Positions 1-7,969 are shown, counted from the first letter of the stretch. The stretch: DNA of 13,381 nt from Alphaproteobacteria bacterium (GCA_020050695.1 JAGVKI010000297.1:1-13381); one strand, 5' to 3'. Made by a program: numbers and translations. Notes: generated by a model from the letters alone, not told the origin.

Positions 1-3000
1 CTGCAGCTGCGCTTCCATCATAGGCTGCTGCTGACGAACCGCGTCTCTTACCTCTGCGCCATGCTGCGCTGCCAATACTTGATGCGCCGCTGCCGTTTGC
101 TCGTAATCTGCACGGAAACTGCGCACTTCTACAGGCTTGCCGTCCTTGGTTTTGAACTGCGTGCTCTCTAAGCCGCTCATTGTCTTGCCCGTCACCGGAT
201 CGGTAATCTGCCTGTTACCCTCAATGGCCACAAGGCCGCGATCCATTTCCGCCATCTGCCTTTGCATATGCAGAAGCTTGCCAATATCGTTACTTTTTGC
301 GTGACGGTCTTCCTGCGTGAACATGTCAACCAGAGCAAGGGGCTTTGAAATACGTGCAAGGCCCGCTTCATACTGGAACTGTGCATTGTTCAACTGCTCT
401 GCATTACGATAGCGCTCATCCCAGCCATTGCGCTTGAGGAGGGCATCGAATTCAGCCTGAACGTCACCGCGCGCGGTGCGGATTTGCGTTGCAAGCTGAT
501 CGGGCGTGGCATTTTCCGTCGTCAGCATTACATGGTCTGGATTCTTGCGCCTGGTATATTCATTGGATGTCCTCACCGCAACGCCAAGATCCTGCCACCC
601 GCTGGATTTTGGATAATCCCAGTTAGCAGGAGCTGCGGCAAGACGCTGCTGCTGCGCTTCAAAATACTGTTTGGTTACATCCGCAGGACGCTCTAAATAC
701 GCATTATCCTCTTTGGTTTTATTATCCAGCACCGCACCTGCAAACTGGTAGGTATTATACACCTCATACACTTCGACGCCGGTAGCCGCGATAGCAACCA
801 CGCTGCCCACCACAGGCACTGGCTTTAATGCACCCGCAATACGCGCGCCGACCAGCACTTCCGGCGCCACCTGCGCCAGCTTGGCCGTAGCCAGCACCAT
901 GCCGCCGGTACCCGCATAGGTTTCACCAAGCGCCATACTGCCCTGCACATAACCCATGGTACTGGTGGCGCCTTCATGGCTGAAATGCTCATAGGCCTGC
1001 ATACCGCGACCCGTAGCGCTCACCAGCATCAGGCCATTGCCCATCACACCAAAACCGCCCGAAAAGCGCCCAGCGTTACCAAGGGAACCTGTCTTGGAAT
1101 ATTGGTCTATAAGTTTGCTGGCCGCCTGGTCGCCCTGCTGGGCAAGCTTGCTGTAATGGGCAACATTGCGGTGCTCAAGCACTTCCGTTATCAGGCCGCC
1201 CGTACCGGACGTACCCATGGTAGCGCCCAGCACCGTTTTTCCGGTATTGCCTTCCTGCAGGCCATTTGCAAATTCTGCCCAACCAATGGCCGCTGGCGCG
1301 ACATGGAAACTGCCGGTGGTCAGCGGATTGCTGGCAGCGCGGGTAACAATATCAGGACGCCTTGGCACTACTGCTTCAGACACAACAGGCGCAGCCGCTA
1401 CTACAGGTGCATCAGGCACAGTAACGGCAGGCGCTGCAGGACGCGCGGGAGGCGCTGGATCAGCAGGTGCACCGATAGGCTGTAACGGAATCGTATCAGT
1501 AGGTGTCAATGCAGGCGCTGCAGGACGCGCGGGAGGCGCTGGATCAGCAGGTGCACCGATGGGCTGTAACGGAATCGTATCGGTAGGTGTCAATGCAGGC
1601 GCCGTACTGGCAGGAACTTTTTGTGCGTCCTTGACTGGCTCCACCGGTGGCAAAGGCAGGTCCTTAGTGGCAGCATTTTTTGAGTCTGCCGGATCAACAG
1701 GAGTGGGCTCATCATAATGAATATTGCTCGCGTATTTCGGATCAACTGGTTTTCGAGCAGGCGCGGCATTGACATCCGGAATAGGCTGCTGCGTATCCAC
1801 CATATTGACCAGGCGCACAATGTTGATGGCGCTGCTGCGTGCATTGCGTATGCCTTTTTCCTCAGCCGTGAGTTCAAAATGCAGGTCTTGATTTTGCGCT
1901 ATTGCAAGCGCCTTCGCTGTTTCGTAGCGCGCTATCAGCGCTTCATTGGCCGTCTGCGCATTGGTTTCGATGCTGTGGTTCAAATGGCGAATGCTTGATT
2001 TCGAGTCGCCTTCTATCAGGGGCGTATCCAGCCACTGTGTGTTAGGGTATGCAGCCTGCAGTTTCTGGACCTGTTCGCTCAGCTTGAGCATGTCAACATT
2101 CGTTCTGGGATTGAGGCGTGCATCCGCTTCCGGCGTTACCGCAATATTGCCTTCACGGATGCGCGTTAGCGTATCAAAAACTGCTTTTTTCTCCGCCGCC
2201 AGTTTCGGATCAAATGCCGCAGGGCGCGGCGCTTCTGCGGGCGGCGTATCAACCGACGGCAGGCCTTTTGCGCGTGTAGGTTTTTCCGGCTCTTCTGCTA
2301 CCGGCGGCAATGGCAGGTCCTTTGTACTCTCACCACCTAAATCATACGTCCCGCGCGTAAATTCAGAAGCGGTTACGGGCACAGCGCGATCAGTGATAAC
2401 CTTCGGCAATGCAAACTCTTCAATCATCACACGATCAGCGCTGATCGGCGTTGCCGACATACCACGCTCACGCAGTGCAATCATCAGCTTGGCACGCTGC
2501 TCTTCTGGAACCGATTCCATATCCAGCGCATACATTTTCTGAGTTCCGCGATCCGCTACTATCCATTTTTGTTCACTGAGCAGCTTGAGGGCATTTTTTG
2601 CAGCCGGTGTATTTTCATTCAGTTCACCGGTTACTACCGTTCTCCAGTCCTGCTGCCCCTGAATGGTAAGTGAGCGCATGTATTTTTCATAACCCACCTT
2701 TTGCATCTCAACAACGGCAGGGTCAGCAGCAGGCGTATTGGCGTGAAAAAGCGATGCGTTGGGCTTGTCGATGAATGTGTTGATATCCGGCACAGGCGGC
2801 AGCGGCCTGCCTGCCTTTGCAGCCTCCGATGCATCCATGGCATCGAGCATCATGCCGCGCATGGTGTTTTTTACCGCATGGCCAGTCGCTTCCGTGTAGG
2901 AAAATTTACCTTCCTGGTTGGGCGAAGGGCTTACGGGCCGTTCAAATGGCACGGCGTCATGGCCATTCGGGTTCACCCCTGTTAACACCGCGTATTGCTT

Positions 3001-4065
3001 GCCGTCGCGCTGTATGATCTTGGTATCGCCATCATGCTTTTGAGGGTTGTACGGTACTTCGTAGCTGTACTCCGTAGGCAAAGTAACCATAAGAACAGCT
3101 TCATTAGCCCCTATCCTGGCTTTAGACGTGCCCTGGCCATCATTCACACCTTCTGCTGGTACAAATCCCAGATGTTTCAGGGGCCCACCTTTACGGGAAT
3201 CGTCGCCACTAAGCAGCGTATCATTATGATTGATCACATGCAGTGCGCTGACGCCGGTTGGCTTCTGGCCCTCCCCGCGCTGTTGCAGCCCAATTGCGCT
3301 GTAGTTGACCGTTTTCAGGTTAGGCATGATTTCCTGGGTGATGACCTGAGGCGGGAATCCTTTTTGTTCCAACTGGTGCATCATGGCATTGGGCAAGCCA
3401 TCGGCAACATAACTGCCCATGCTCATACCGCTGACCACTTTCGTGCGAAGCGCCGTCTGCAGGCGTGCCACCTCTGCCTTCTGCTCGGCTGGCGTCATCG
3501 AATTATAGTCTTTGACCTCACCAATGATGGCGGTGGACAGCTGCTCGGTGAGCGGCGAAAAACCACCCGGCCCGTTCATAGCAAAGCGCTTGAACGCATC
3601 GGGGTCAGATTGGAAATCCGGATAGGTAATCACGACCACATTCACCTTATCGGCCGCCAGGCCAGGGCCACCGATCTTACCCAGTTCCTTGGCAATAATC
3701 GGCTCAATGAATTTGTCATTAGGCTTGCTATGGGATGCCAGAATGCCCGGAAGCACAATCAGGGTTGGCTTAGTGGGCTCAAGTACCGTTCCTTGCGGCA
3801 GGGTGCTGGCAACCAGCCGTGGCTTGCCTTCAGCTATCTCGATACGGCCAGTGCGTATTTGCAGCGATTCAACCGGCAAGGCAGGCTGCGCTGCCTCGCG
3901 TATGGGAGCAGCTGGCGGGGCTACCCTCGGCAGGGGTATTGCATCAGTGGGGGCTGGCGGCGCGACCTTGGGAAGTGGCAGATCTGTGGTTTTATCAGGA
4001 TCGACTGCAGGCGACGGCACTGCAGCTGGTTTAAATTCCGTTGTCCTGTCGTTTGGGTCCGCCAT
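1..4065 (-). CDS. Large modular protein with N-terminal alpha/beta-hydrolase-like domain, Pro-rich linkers and Gly-rich hydrophobic region (3' end outside window)
   Basis: The minus strand is open without a stop from the ATG at 4065 to the window edge, giving 1355 codons; the C-terminus is missing. Residues 1-85 are Pro-rich and contain LPLPKV (29-34) and IPLPRV (43-48). Residues about 95-380 look like a serine hydrolase: strand plus oxyanion-type loop LIVLPG (102-107), nucleophile elbow GMSMG (213-217, Ser215), candidate acid Asp282 in a HNDT context and candidate His369 in NGHD. Further linkers carry RPLPPV (420-425) and KDLPLPPV at 582-589 and 801-808. An exact 28-residue duplication follows (IPLQPI at 831 and 859). 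Residues about 928-1115 are Gly/Ala-rich and hydrophobic, like membrane-inserting regions. The remaining visible C-terminal part is charged and Gln-rich. There is no signal peptide. The hydrolase call rests on motifs only; the overall family is not recognised. A secreted or effector-like role is inference. The ribosome site is weak (GGCGG, 4 nt before ATG). Confidence 0.85.
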   Translation of the reverse strand, partial: MADPNDRTTEFKPAAVPSPAVDPDKTTDLPLPKVAPPAPTDAIPLPRVAPPAAPIREAAQPALPVESLQIRTGRIEIAEGKPRLVASTLPQGTVLEPTKPTLIVLPGILASHSKPNDKFIEPIIAKELGKIGGPGLAADKVNVVVITYPDFQSDPDAFKRFAMNGPGGFSPLTEQLSTAIIGEVKDYNSMTPAEQKAEVARLQTALRTKVVSGMSMGSYVADGLPNAMMHQLEQKGFPPQVITQEIMPNLKTVNYSAIGLQQRGEGQKPTGVSALHVINHNDTLLSGDDSRKGGPLKHLGFVPAEGVNDGQGTSKARIGANEAVLMVTLPTEYSYEVPYNPQKHDGDTKIIQRDGKQYAVLTGVNPNGHDAVPFERPVSPSPNQEGKFSYTEATGHAVKNTMRGMMLDAMDASEAAKAGRPLPPVPDINTFIDKPNASLFHANTPAADPAVVEMQKVGYEKYMRSLTIQGQQDWRTVVTGELNENTPAAKNALKLLSEQKWIVADRGTQKMYALDMESVPEEQRAKLMIALRERGMSATPISADRVMIEEFALPKVITDRAVPVTASEFTRGTYDLGGESTKDLPLPPVAEEPEKPTRAKGLPSVDTPPAEAPRPAAFDPKLAAEKKAVFDTLTRIREGNIAVTPEADARLNPRTNVDMLKLSEQVQKLQAAYPNTQWLDTPLIEGDSKSSIRHLNHSIETNAQTANEALIARYETAKALAIAQNQDLHFELTAEEKGIRNARSSAINIVRLVNMVDTQQPIPDVNAAPARKPVDPKYASNIHYDEPTPVDPADSKNAATKDLPLPPVEPVKDAQKVPASTAPALTPTDTIPLQPIGAPADPAPPARPAAPALTPTDTIPLQPIGAPADPAPPARPAAPAVTVPDAPVVAAAPVVSEAVVPRRPDIVTRAASNPLTTGSFHVAPAAIGWAEFANGLQEGNTGKTVLGATMGTSGTGGLITEVLEHRNVAHYSKLAQQGDQAASKLIDQYSKTGSLGNAGRFSGGFGVMGNGLMLVSATGRGMQAYEHFSHEGATSTMGYVQGSMALGETYAGTGGMVLATAKLAQVAPEVLVGARIAGALKPVPVVGSVVAIAATGVEVYEVYNTYQFAGAVLDNKTKEDNAYLERPADVTKQYFEAQQQRLAAAPANWDYPKSSGWQDLGVAVRTSNEYTRRKNPDHVMLTTENATPDQLATQIRTARGDVQAEFDALLKRNGWDERYRNAEQLNNAQFQYEAGLARISKPLALVDMFTQEDRHAKSNDIGKLLHMQRQMAEMDRGLVAIEGNRQITDPVTGKTMSGLESTQFKTKDGKPVEVRSFRADYEQTAAAHQVLAAQHGAEVRDAVRQQQPMMEAQLQ
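1427..1602. repeat. 84-bp tandem repeat, two full copies plus 8 bp, in frame inside the large gene
   Basis: Copy 1 is 1427-1510 and copy 2 is 1511-1594; the first 8 bp of a third copy follow at 1595-1602. I see two base differences between the copies (near 1477 and 1497 against 1561 and 1581). The period of 84 bp equals 28 codons, so the protein gains a Pro/Ala-rich 28-residue unit containing DTIPLQPIGAPADP. The near identity suggests recent duplication or gene conversion, and copy number may vary between strains. Confidence 0.95.
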
Positions 4066-4099
4066 TAAGCCGCCAATATATTTGCTCTATATCTTAGCT

Positions 4100-4128
4100 A
4101 TTATAGCAGGTGGGTAGTTAAAATTTTA
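4100..4128 (-). promoter_or_regulatory. Extended -10 promoter of the large modular gene
   Basis: Read on the minus strand, a perfect TATAAT (4105-4100) is preceded by TGC (4108-4106), which is an extended -10. The -35 region at 17-bp spacing (4123-4128, TAAAAT) is poor, as is usual for extended -10 promoters. Transcription would start near 4092 and leave a leader of about 27 nt before the ATG at 4065. Assigned by inspection only. Confidence 0.55.
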
Positions 4129-4130
4129 AC
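4117..4130. promoter_or_regulatory. Perfect 14-bp palindrome over the -35 region, candidate operator
   Basis: GTTAAAATTTTAAC is its own reverse complement. It covers the -35 position of the minus-strand promoter, where a bound dimeric repressor would block transcription of the large gene. No regulator is identified, and AT-rich palindromes also arise by chance. Confidence 0.4.
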
Positions 4131-4155
4131 AATAATCGACAGACTGAGGAAAATT

Positions 4156-4195
4156 CAATATATTGATATATATCATTATATATATGAATTATTCA
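4156..4195. other. AT-rich run of nested palindromes in the divergent intergenic region
   Basis: Three palindromes follow one another: CAATATATTG (4156-4165), TGATATATATCA (4164-4175) and TGAAT-T-ATTCA (4185-4195). A near-palindrome (4173-4187) bridges the last two. The stretch lies between the two divergent promoters of the 4066-4339 region. It could be a regulator-binding or nucleoid-protein site, or simply bent AT-rich DNA. The rest of 4131-4284 shows no gene. Confidence 0.35.
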
Positions 4196-4284
4196 TGACA
4201 GGGCCCAAAGATAAGTAATATGAAATAGTACCCTTTAGTATTTAACTGTTAACATATTAATGCTATTGATTAGAGGTACCGCCA

Positions 4285-4313
4285 TTGAGTCCGTAAGACA
4301 GGTGGTGTATAAT
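4285..4313 (+). promoter_or_regulatory. Consensus sigma70-type promoter for the 156-aa gene
   Basis: TTGAGT (4285-4290) and a perfect TATAAT (4308-4313) are separated by 17 bp. Transcription would start near 4320, giving a leader of about 20 nt. A GGGGA ribosome-binding site lies at 4330-4334 before the ATG at 4340. This is the best-looking promoter in the window and suggests strong, housekeeping-type expression. Confidence 0.75.
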
Positions 4314-4339
4314 CCTTACTACAAAATACGGGGACAGAA

Positions 4340-4810
4340 ATGAACGAAGAAGCTGATATTAAAGGCAAAATCACAAATCTGGCTTTTGATAAGATGCAAG
4401 GACAGGCTATGGCCGTCAGCTTTAAGATAATGTCCGCCGATGGCAAAAACATGTCACACCCTTCTGCCGCTAAGTTGCTTCCCTGGGATCAGCTAAAAGA
4501 ATTTGAAGCGCTGGCCGGTGAACCGATCACATTCCAGTCTGGCGAACTGTATGAAATTGCAAAAAACACGACTGGCAGGGTGCTGATGCGCAGCGTGCCG
4601 GAAGCAGGCGATATGGGCGACATGAAGATCGAACTACTCTACGTGCCGCACGCAGACAAACCGCTGACCAAAGAAAGTGAAGCCGCCGCCTTAAAACAGG
4701 TGTCGCAGCTCATGCAGCAGACCGGTGTTATCGAATATCCTGAACTGGTTGGTTTCAATGAAGCGATAAAGCGTGAACTGGATATAGGCGGCATGCACGC
4801 GGCCAAATAA
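4340..4810 (+). CDS. Unrecognised 156-aa soluble protein
   Basis: The ATG at 4340 has a GGGGA ribosome site 5 nt upstream and a consensus promoter just before it, so the start is well supported. The protein has no signal peptide and no membrane segment. The first half looks mostly beta (repeated short hydrophobic strands, for example residues 25-31 and 60-66). The last 45 residues look helical and amphipathic (KESEAAALKQVSQLM onward). I recognise no family or catalytic motif. It is divergent from the large modular gene across 274 bp and convergent with the CBS-protein gene, with only 7 bp between the two stop codons and no visible terminator. An immunity or chaperone role for the large protein is conceivable from position alone and is not otherwise supported. 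Confidence 0.85.
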   Translation: MNEEADIKGKITNLAFDKMQGQAMAVSFKIMSADGKNMSHPSAAKLLPWDQLKEFEALAGEPITFQSGELYEIAKNTTGRVLMRSVPEAGDMGDMKIELLYVPHADKPLTKESEAAALKQVSQLMQQTGVIEYPELVGFNEAIKRELDIGGMHAAK

Positions 4811-4817
4811 GCCTTGG

Positions 4818-6101
4818 TTACGACTCGCTGACCAGCACCTTGTCGATACGGTTCCTGTCCATATCCATAATTTCAAAACACAGATTGCGCCAGTGAACCT
4901 TATCGCTTTCCTTGGGTATGTGGCCAAACTGCGCCAGCAGAAAACCAGCGACCGTACTGAACTGTCCTGATCCTTCCGCCAGATTCCTGACACCGAGCAA
5001 TTCTTCCGCCTCGTGAATGGCAAGGCCGCCATCGAGCAGCCAGCTTCCATCATCACGCTGGATGCCGGTATAATCTTCACGGTGCTTGGGCTCAGGCAGC
5101 ACACCTACAATGGCCTCCATGATGTCTTTAAGGGTAATGATCCCCTCTAACCCACCATATTCATCAATCACCACCGCCATATTCGATGTGGACTGTTTGA
5201 ACTTTTCAAGCGCCTCAAGAATGGAAGACTTGTCAGGCACGGTAATCGGCTGCTGGGCAGCGGCGCGCAGATTTATGCTATCAGGTTTATCGATGTGAAA
5301 AAGCAGGTCCTTGGCAATCACCACACCAACGACCTTTTCCACATCCCCCTCACATAAGGGATAACGCGAGTGCCTGCTTTCCTGCATCTTGGCAATGATG
5401 GATTCCGCCGCTTCATTCATGTCAATCCACACCACATCCTGCCGGTGGGTCATGATGGACGTCACACGTATGTCATGCAGGCGCATGACGCGCTCCATCA
5501 TCTGACGCTCCTGCTGGTCAAACACGCCAGACTCGGTGCCTTCAGCGATGACGGCTTTTACTTCCTCTTCGCTGACTTTGTTTTCCGCAGCCGCCGCTTC
5601 CCCCATTAGCCCAAGCACCAGCTTGTTTGAGCGGTCCAGCAGGTAAATAAGCGGTGTTGCCATAGTGGCGAGCATTCTTAAGGGGCGCGACACCACGCAG
5701 GCAATAGCCTCGGCATTTTTCAGCGCCAGCTGTTTAGGCACCAGTTCGCCAATAATCAGCGAAAGATACGTCACCACGATCACCACAAGCGCAATAGCCA
5801 ATTCTTCGCCATGTTCTGCAATTAGAGGAATCGCGGATAAATACTCGCCCAGCGGCTGGGCTATGGTCGTGCCGCTATACGCGCCGGACAAAATGCCAAT
5901 CAGCGTAATACCAATCTGTACGGAAGACAAAAAACGGCTGGAATCGTCAGCCAGTTCGAGTGCAACCCTTGCGCCTTTGCTGCCCGCTTCGGCCATCACA
6001 CTGAGCCTTGCGCGGCGGGCAGATACGACGGCAAGTTCCGACATGGAGAAAAATCCGTTTAGGATAATCAGAAACACAATAATCAGAACGTCGAGATACA
6101 T
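4818..6101 (-). CDS. CNNM/CorC-type membrane protein (DUF21, CBS pair, CorC_HlyC domain)
   Basis: This 427-aa protein has the full architecture of the HlyC/CorC (UPF0053) family. An N-terminal DUF21 transmembrane domain spans residues about 1-165, with helices near 3-20, 58-75, 100-120 and 135-155 and the family motif GELVPKQLAL (118-127). A linker with VSEEEVKAVIAEGTESGVF follows at 176-194. Two CBS domains lie at about 213-270 and 280-335, the second ending in VVIDEYGGLEGIITLKD. A C-terminal CorC_HlyC domain runs from about 347 to 425. Members act in the inner membrane and are linked to Mg2+/Co2+ export or Mg2+ homeostasis, with the CBS pair sensing nucleotides. The old name 'hemolysin' is not supported by the sequence. 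The ATG at 6101 has a TAAGG site 5 nt upstream, and length is normal for the family. Its stop is 7 bp from the convergent gene's stop. Confidence 0.95.
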   Translation of the reverse strand: MYLDVLIIVFLIILNGFFSMSELAVVSARRARLSVMAEAGSKGARVALELADDSSRFLSSVQIGITLIGILSGAYSGTTIAQPLGEYLSAIPLIAEHGEELAIALVVIVVTYLSLIIGELVPKQLALKNAEAIACVVSRPLRMLATMATPLIYLLDRSNKLVLGLMGEAAAAENKVSEEEVKAVIAEGTESGVFDQQERQMMERVMRLHDIRVTSIMTHRQDVVWIDMNEAAESIIAKMQESRHSRYPLCEGDVEKVVGVVIAKDLLFHIDKPDSINLRAAAQQPITVPDKSSILEALEKFKQSTSNMAVVIDEYGGLEGIITLKDIMEAIVGVLPEPKHREDYTGIQRDDGSWLLDGGLAIHEAEELLGVRNLAEGSGQFSTVAGFLLAQFGHIPKESDKVHWRNLCFEIMDMDRNRIDKVLVSES

Positions 6102-6126
6102 GTATGCCTTAGGCTTGTTTGCAATG

Positions 6127-6135
6127 ACTATAGCA
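6127..6135 (-). promoter_or_regulatory. Extended -10 element for the CNNM/CorC gene
   Basis: On the minus strand TGC (6135-6133) precedes TATAGT (6132-6127), an extended -10 with five of six consensus bases. No good -35 is seen. The start would be near 6120 and the leader about 19 nt, just long enough to hold the TAAGG ribosome site at 6111-6107. Confidence 0.45.
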
Positions 6136-6201
6136 ATACTTTAGATCCCGCCGTTTTTACAGCAAAATACATATCATCTGCAAAGAGATGCAATAAGCCC
6201 G

Positions 6202-7110
6202 CTACTCTGTGATGCTTGGGTAACCATATTTTTCAGCCATTTGCTGTATCTGCAGGTTATTGCCGACTGACCAGTTATAATTGGATAAACTACTCTTTTG
6301 CGATCCAAGCCATGGGATGATGATGCGATGGCGGCCCACCGTCTTATAGCGTATACCATTTTTAGTGCCGATCCAGAATATGCCGACATCATCTGCGTAA
6401 GGTGATAGTTCCAGCATAGCCTTACGATCCCCGGCAGAATGCGCAAGCGCACCAGGCGGATATATAATCCCGCCGCCACTGGTAGGGAAAAGGGCTGTGT
6501 ATTTTCCGCGCAGCCGCGTATTCATCGTCCACTCATTGTAGGATTTGAACTTACCCTGTTCATCGGCCGCAATCATGTGCGCTCTATGACAGCTGGCAAC
6601 GCCTGACGTATCTTTGATACCTTCTACCAGTTCTTCCAGCCATGTCGGCCAGTAATATAAATCATCATCGGCGGTGCAGATATACGCATCGGGAAATGCG
6701 TCCAGCGCCGGCAGTATTTTTTTATAGGATTTAATATCGTCAGCGGTACGTATCTCAAGCCCCAGCCGCTTCATATTCAATATCTCTTGGGGTAAATACG
6801 CCATATCCTCTGGGGCAACCCATAATACCACATGATCGGGCCGGATTGTTTGATTAAGCAGACAATAAAGTGAATACGCCAGCACCTTAAAACGTGGCCG
6901 GTATGAAGTCAGTGAAAGCACCAGCACGCCTGGAAGCAAGTGTGGCTTGGCATGAACATGAGAATGCCACGGCGCCGCCCAAGCAAATCCAGGCCGCCTG
7001 GATAGGCGGATGCGGCTGCTAAACCACGAGGATAAAAGCGCATGCCATGTTTTCAATATGTATTTTTTCCCATAAGCATAAATAGACAATTGGTTCTGCA
7101 CTTCTACCAT
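6202..7110 (-). CDS. GT-A fold glycosyltransferase (family 2-like)
   Basis: The 302-aa protein begins its catalytic core at residue about 60 with the family opening VLSLTSYRPRF (63-73), then LSLYCLLNQ-type residues and VVLWV (94-98). The metal/nucleotide-sugar motif ADDD is at 147-150 in an AYICTADDDLYY context. A second acidic motif, YADDVGIFW, is at 238-246, matching the late 'ADD-hydrophobic-W' motif of related polysaccharide transferases. No membrane anchor is evident. It would transfer a sugar in surface-glycan synthesis; donor and acceptor cannot be told. There are no other glycan genes beside it. Start choice is uncertain. The ATG at 7110 directly abuts AAAGG with no spacer, whereas a GTG at 7101 lies 8 nt from the same AAGGA and may be the true start. 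Region 7111-7291 upstream holds no gene and no convincing promoter. Confidence 0.85.
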   Translation of the reverse strand: MVEVQNQLSIYAYGKKYILKTWHALLSSWFSSRIRLSRRPGFAWAAPWHSHVHAKPHLLPGVLVLSLTSYRPRFKVLAYSLYCLLNQTIRPDHVVLWVAPEDMAYLPQEILNMKRLGLEIRTADDIKSYKKILPALDAFPDAYICTADDDLYYWPTWLEELVEGIKDTSGVASCHRAHMIAADEQGKFKSYNEWTMNTRLRGKYTALFPTSGGGIIYPPGALAHSAGDRKAMLELSPYADDVGIFWIGTKNGIRYKTVGRHRIIIPWLGSQKSSLSNYNWSVGNNLQIQQMAEKYGYPSITE

Positions 7111-7214
7111 CCTTTGCAGTTTATTGTCCTTGGTATCCGCTAGCGACTGAGTGCGAATTACTGTTTTTGGGGGAGCACAGCTTGATTTACATCCGCAGCT
7201 TATTTATGCATTTG

Positions 7215-7228
7215 GCCTAAAATAGGCG
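7215..7228. repeat. Inverted-repeat element resembling the nearby terminator core
   Basis: GCCTAAAATAGGCG forms a 5-bp stem around AAA. It differs by one base from 7300-7313, the core of the terminator, 85 bp away. It has no T-tract, so it is not itself an obvious terminator. Confidence 0.5.
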
Positions 7229-7291
7229 TTATACGCAATAGTGATAAAGTATTTACTTCTGCAATATGTATTTTAGGTTGTATCGGCACAT

Positions 7292-7321
7292 AAAAACCCG
7301 CCTAAGATAGGCGGGTTTTTT
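7292..7321 (-). terminator. Perfect hairpin terminator downstream of the DJ-1/PfpI gene
   Basis: A 13-bp perfect stem (7292-7304 with 7308-7320) closes a 3-nt loop. It is G/C-rich in its core, with an A-run on one side and a T-run on the other, so it can work on both strands. It starts 22 nt after the stop codon of the DJ-1/PfpI gene, which is the only gene reading into it. Confidence 0.92.
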
Positions 7322-7342
7322 ATTTTGCAGGCTATGATTTCC

Positions 7343-7963
7343 CTAAGCACCGCTTGTCTTACGCGGTTCACTGCCACGCATAACAACACCGGCTTTCAGG
7401 AAACTCAGCACACCATATAAATGACGGTGCAAATCACCCGGTTTACGACTGGTGATGAACTGCCCATCTTCTACCAGCGCTTCATCGATAAACGTACCGC
7501 CAGCCGATTCCAGTTCATCTGCAATCTCAGGCCAAGCCGCCATCTTACGGTCTTTGACGAGGTTCGCCGATACCAGCACCTGCACGCCATGGCAAATAGC
7601 TGCAATCGGTTTACCGCTTAAGGCAAATTCTTTAACAAAAGAAAGCACGGTTTCATCCTCGCGAAGTTCTGCCGGTGCTTTGCCGCCTGGAATATATACC
7701 AGCGCATAATCTTCAGGACGCACATCTTTAATGGAAATGCTTTCATCCAGGCCAAGACCGTTCTTGCCTTTGAATGCACCGCCTTTAATGGTGATCACGT
7801 CTACCTTATAACCTTCTTCGGTCAGGCGGTAATAAGGATAGAAAAATTCCAGATCCTCGGTTTTATCCGCTGTAATGATCGCCACTTTCTCATTTTTAAG
7901 CAGCCGCTCTGGAATAGGCGCGACAGCGTAATTGTCACCTTTATTATTGTTAAGTAAGCTCAT
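7343..7963 (-). CDS. DJ-1/PfpI family protein (PfpI-type cysteine hydrolase/deglycase-like)
   Basis: The product is 206 aa when started at the ATG at 7963, which has a perfect AAGGAG site 6 nt upstream. A longer reading from 8005 would begin upstream of the likely transcription start and lacks such a site, so I reject it. The family marks are all present: TADKTEDLEF with the conserved Glu region (31-40), YALVYIPGGKAP (86-97), nucleophile elbow AAICHG (121-126, Cys124 followed by His125), and the PfpI tail motif TSRKPGDL (171-178). PfpI/YhbO-type proteins are reported as stress-protection proteins, with proteolytic, chaperone or deglycase activity debated. It probably acts in the cytoplasm; no signal peptide is seen. 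Its upstream neighbour on the same strand is a GlxA-type regulator that carries a related domain. A separate promoter (8001-8009) suggests independent transcription. Confidence 0.93.
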   Translation of the reverse strand: MSLLNNNKGDNYAVAPIPERLLKNEKVAIITADKTEDLEFFYPYYRLTEEGYKVDVITIKGGAFKGKNGLGLDESISIKDVRPEDYALVYIPGGKAPAELREDETVLSFVKEFALSGKPIAAICHGVQVLVSANLVKDRKMAAWPEIADELESAGGTFIDEALVEDGQFITSRKPGDLHRHLYGVLSFLKAGVVMRGSEPRKTSGA

Positions 7964-7969
7964 GACGTT

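Noticed and set aside
1427..1602. CRISPR-like array
   Set aside because: The 84-bp units are directly joined without spacers and keep the reading frame, so they are a coding tandem repeat.
976..1717. Plus-strand frames over the tandem repeat, one giving a Gly/Ala-rich repetitive protein
   Set aside because: They are shadows of the minus-strand Pro/Ala repeat. The minus frame is open for the full 4065 bases and has coherent domain motifs.
2995..4068. Long plus-strand reading frame (357 codons) opposite the large modular gene
   Set aside because: It is the codon-aligned antisense of the large gene. It lacks a ribosome site, its product shows no recognisable motifs, and it is rich in Arg, His and Cys as expected for antisense translation.
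4818..6101. Naming the CBS protein a hemolysin
   Set aside because: That label is historical. The DUF21-CBS-CorC_HlyC layout points to an ion-homeostasis membrane protein, and nothing in the sequence indicates a toxin.
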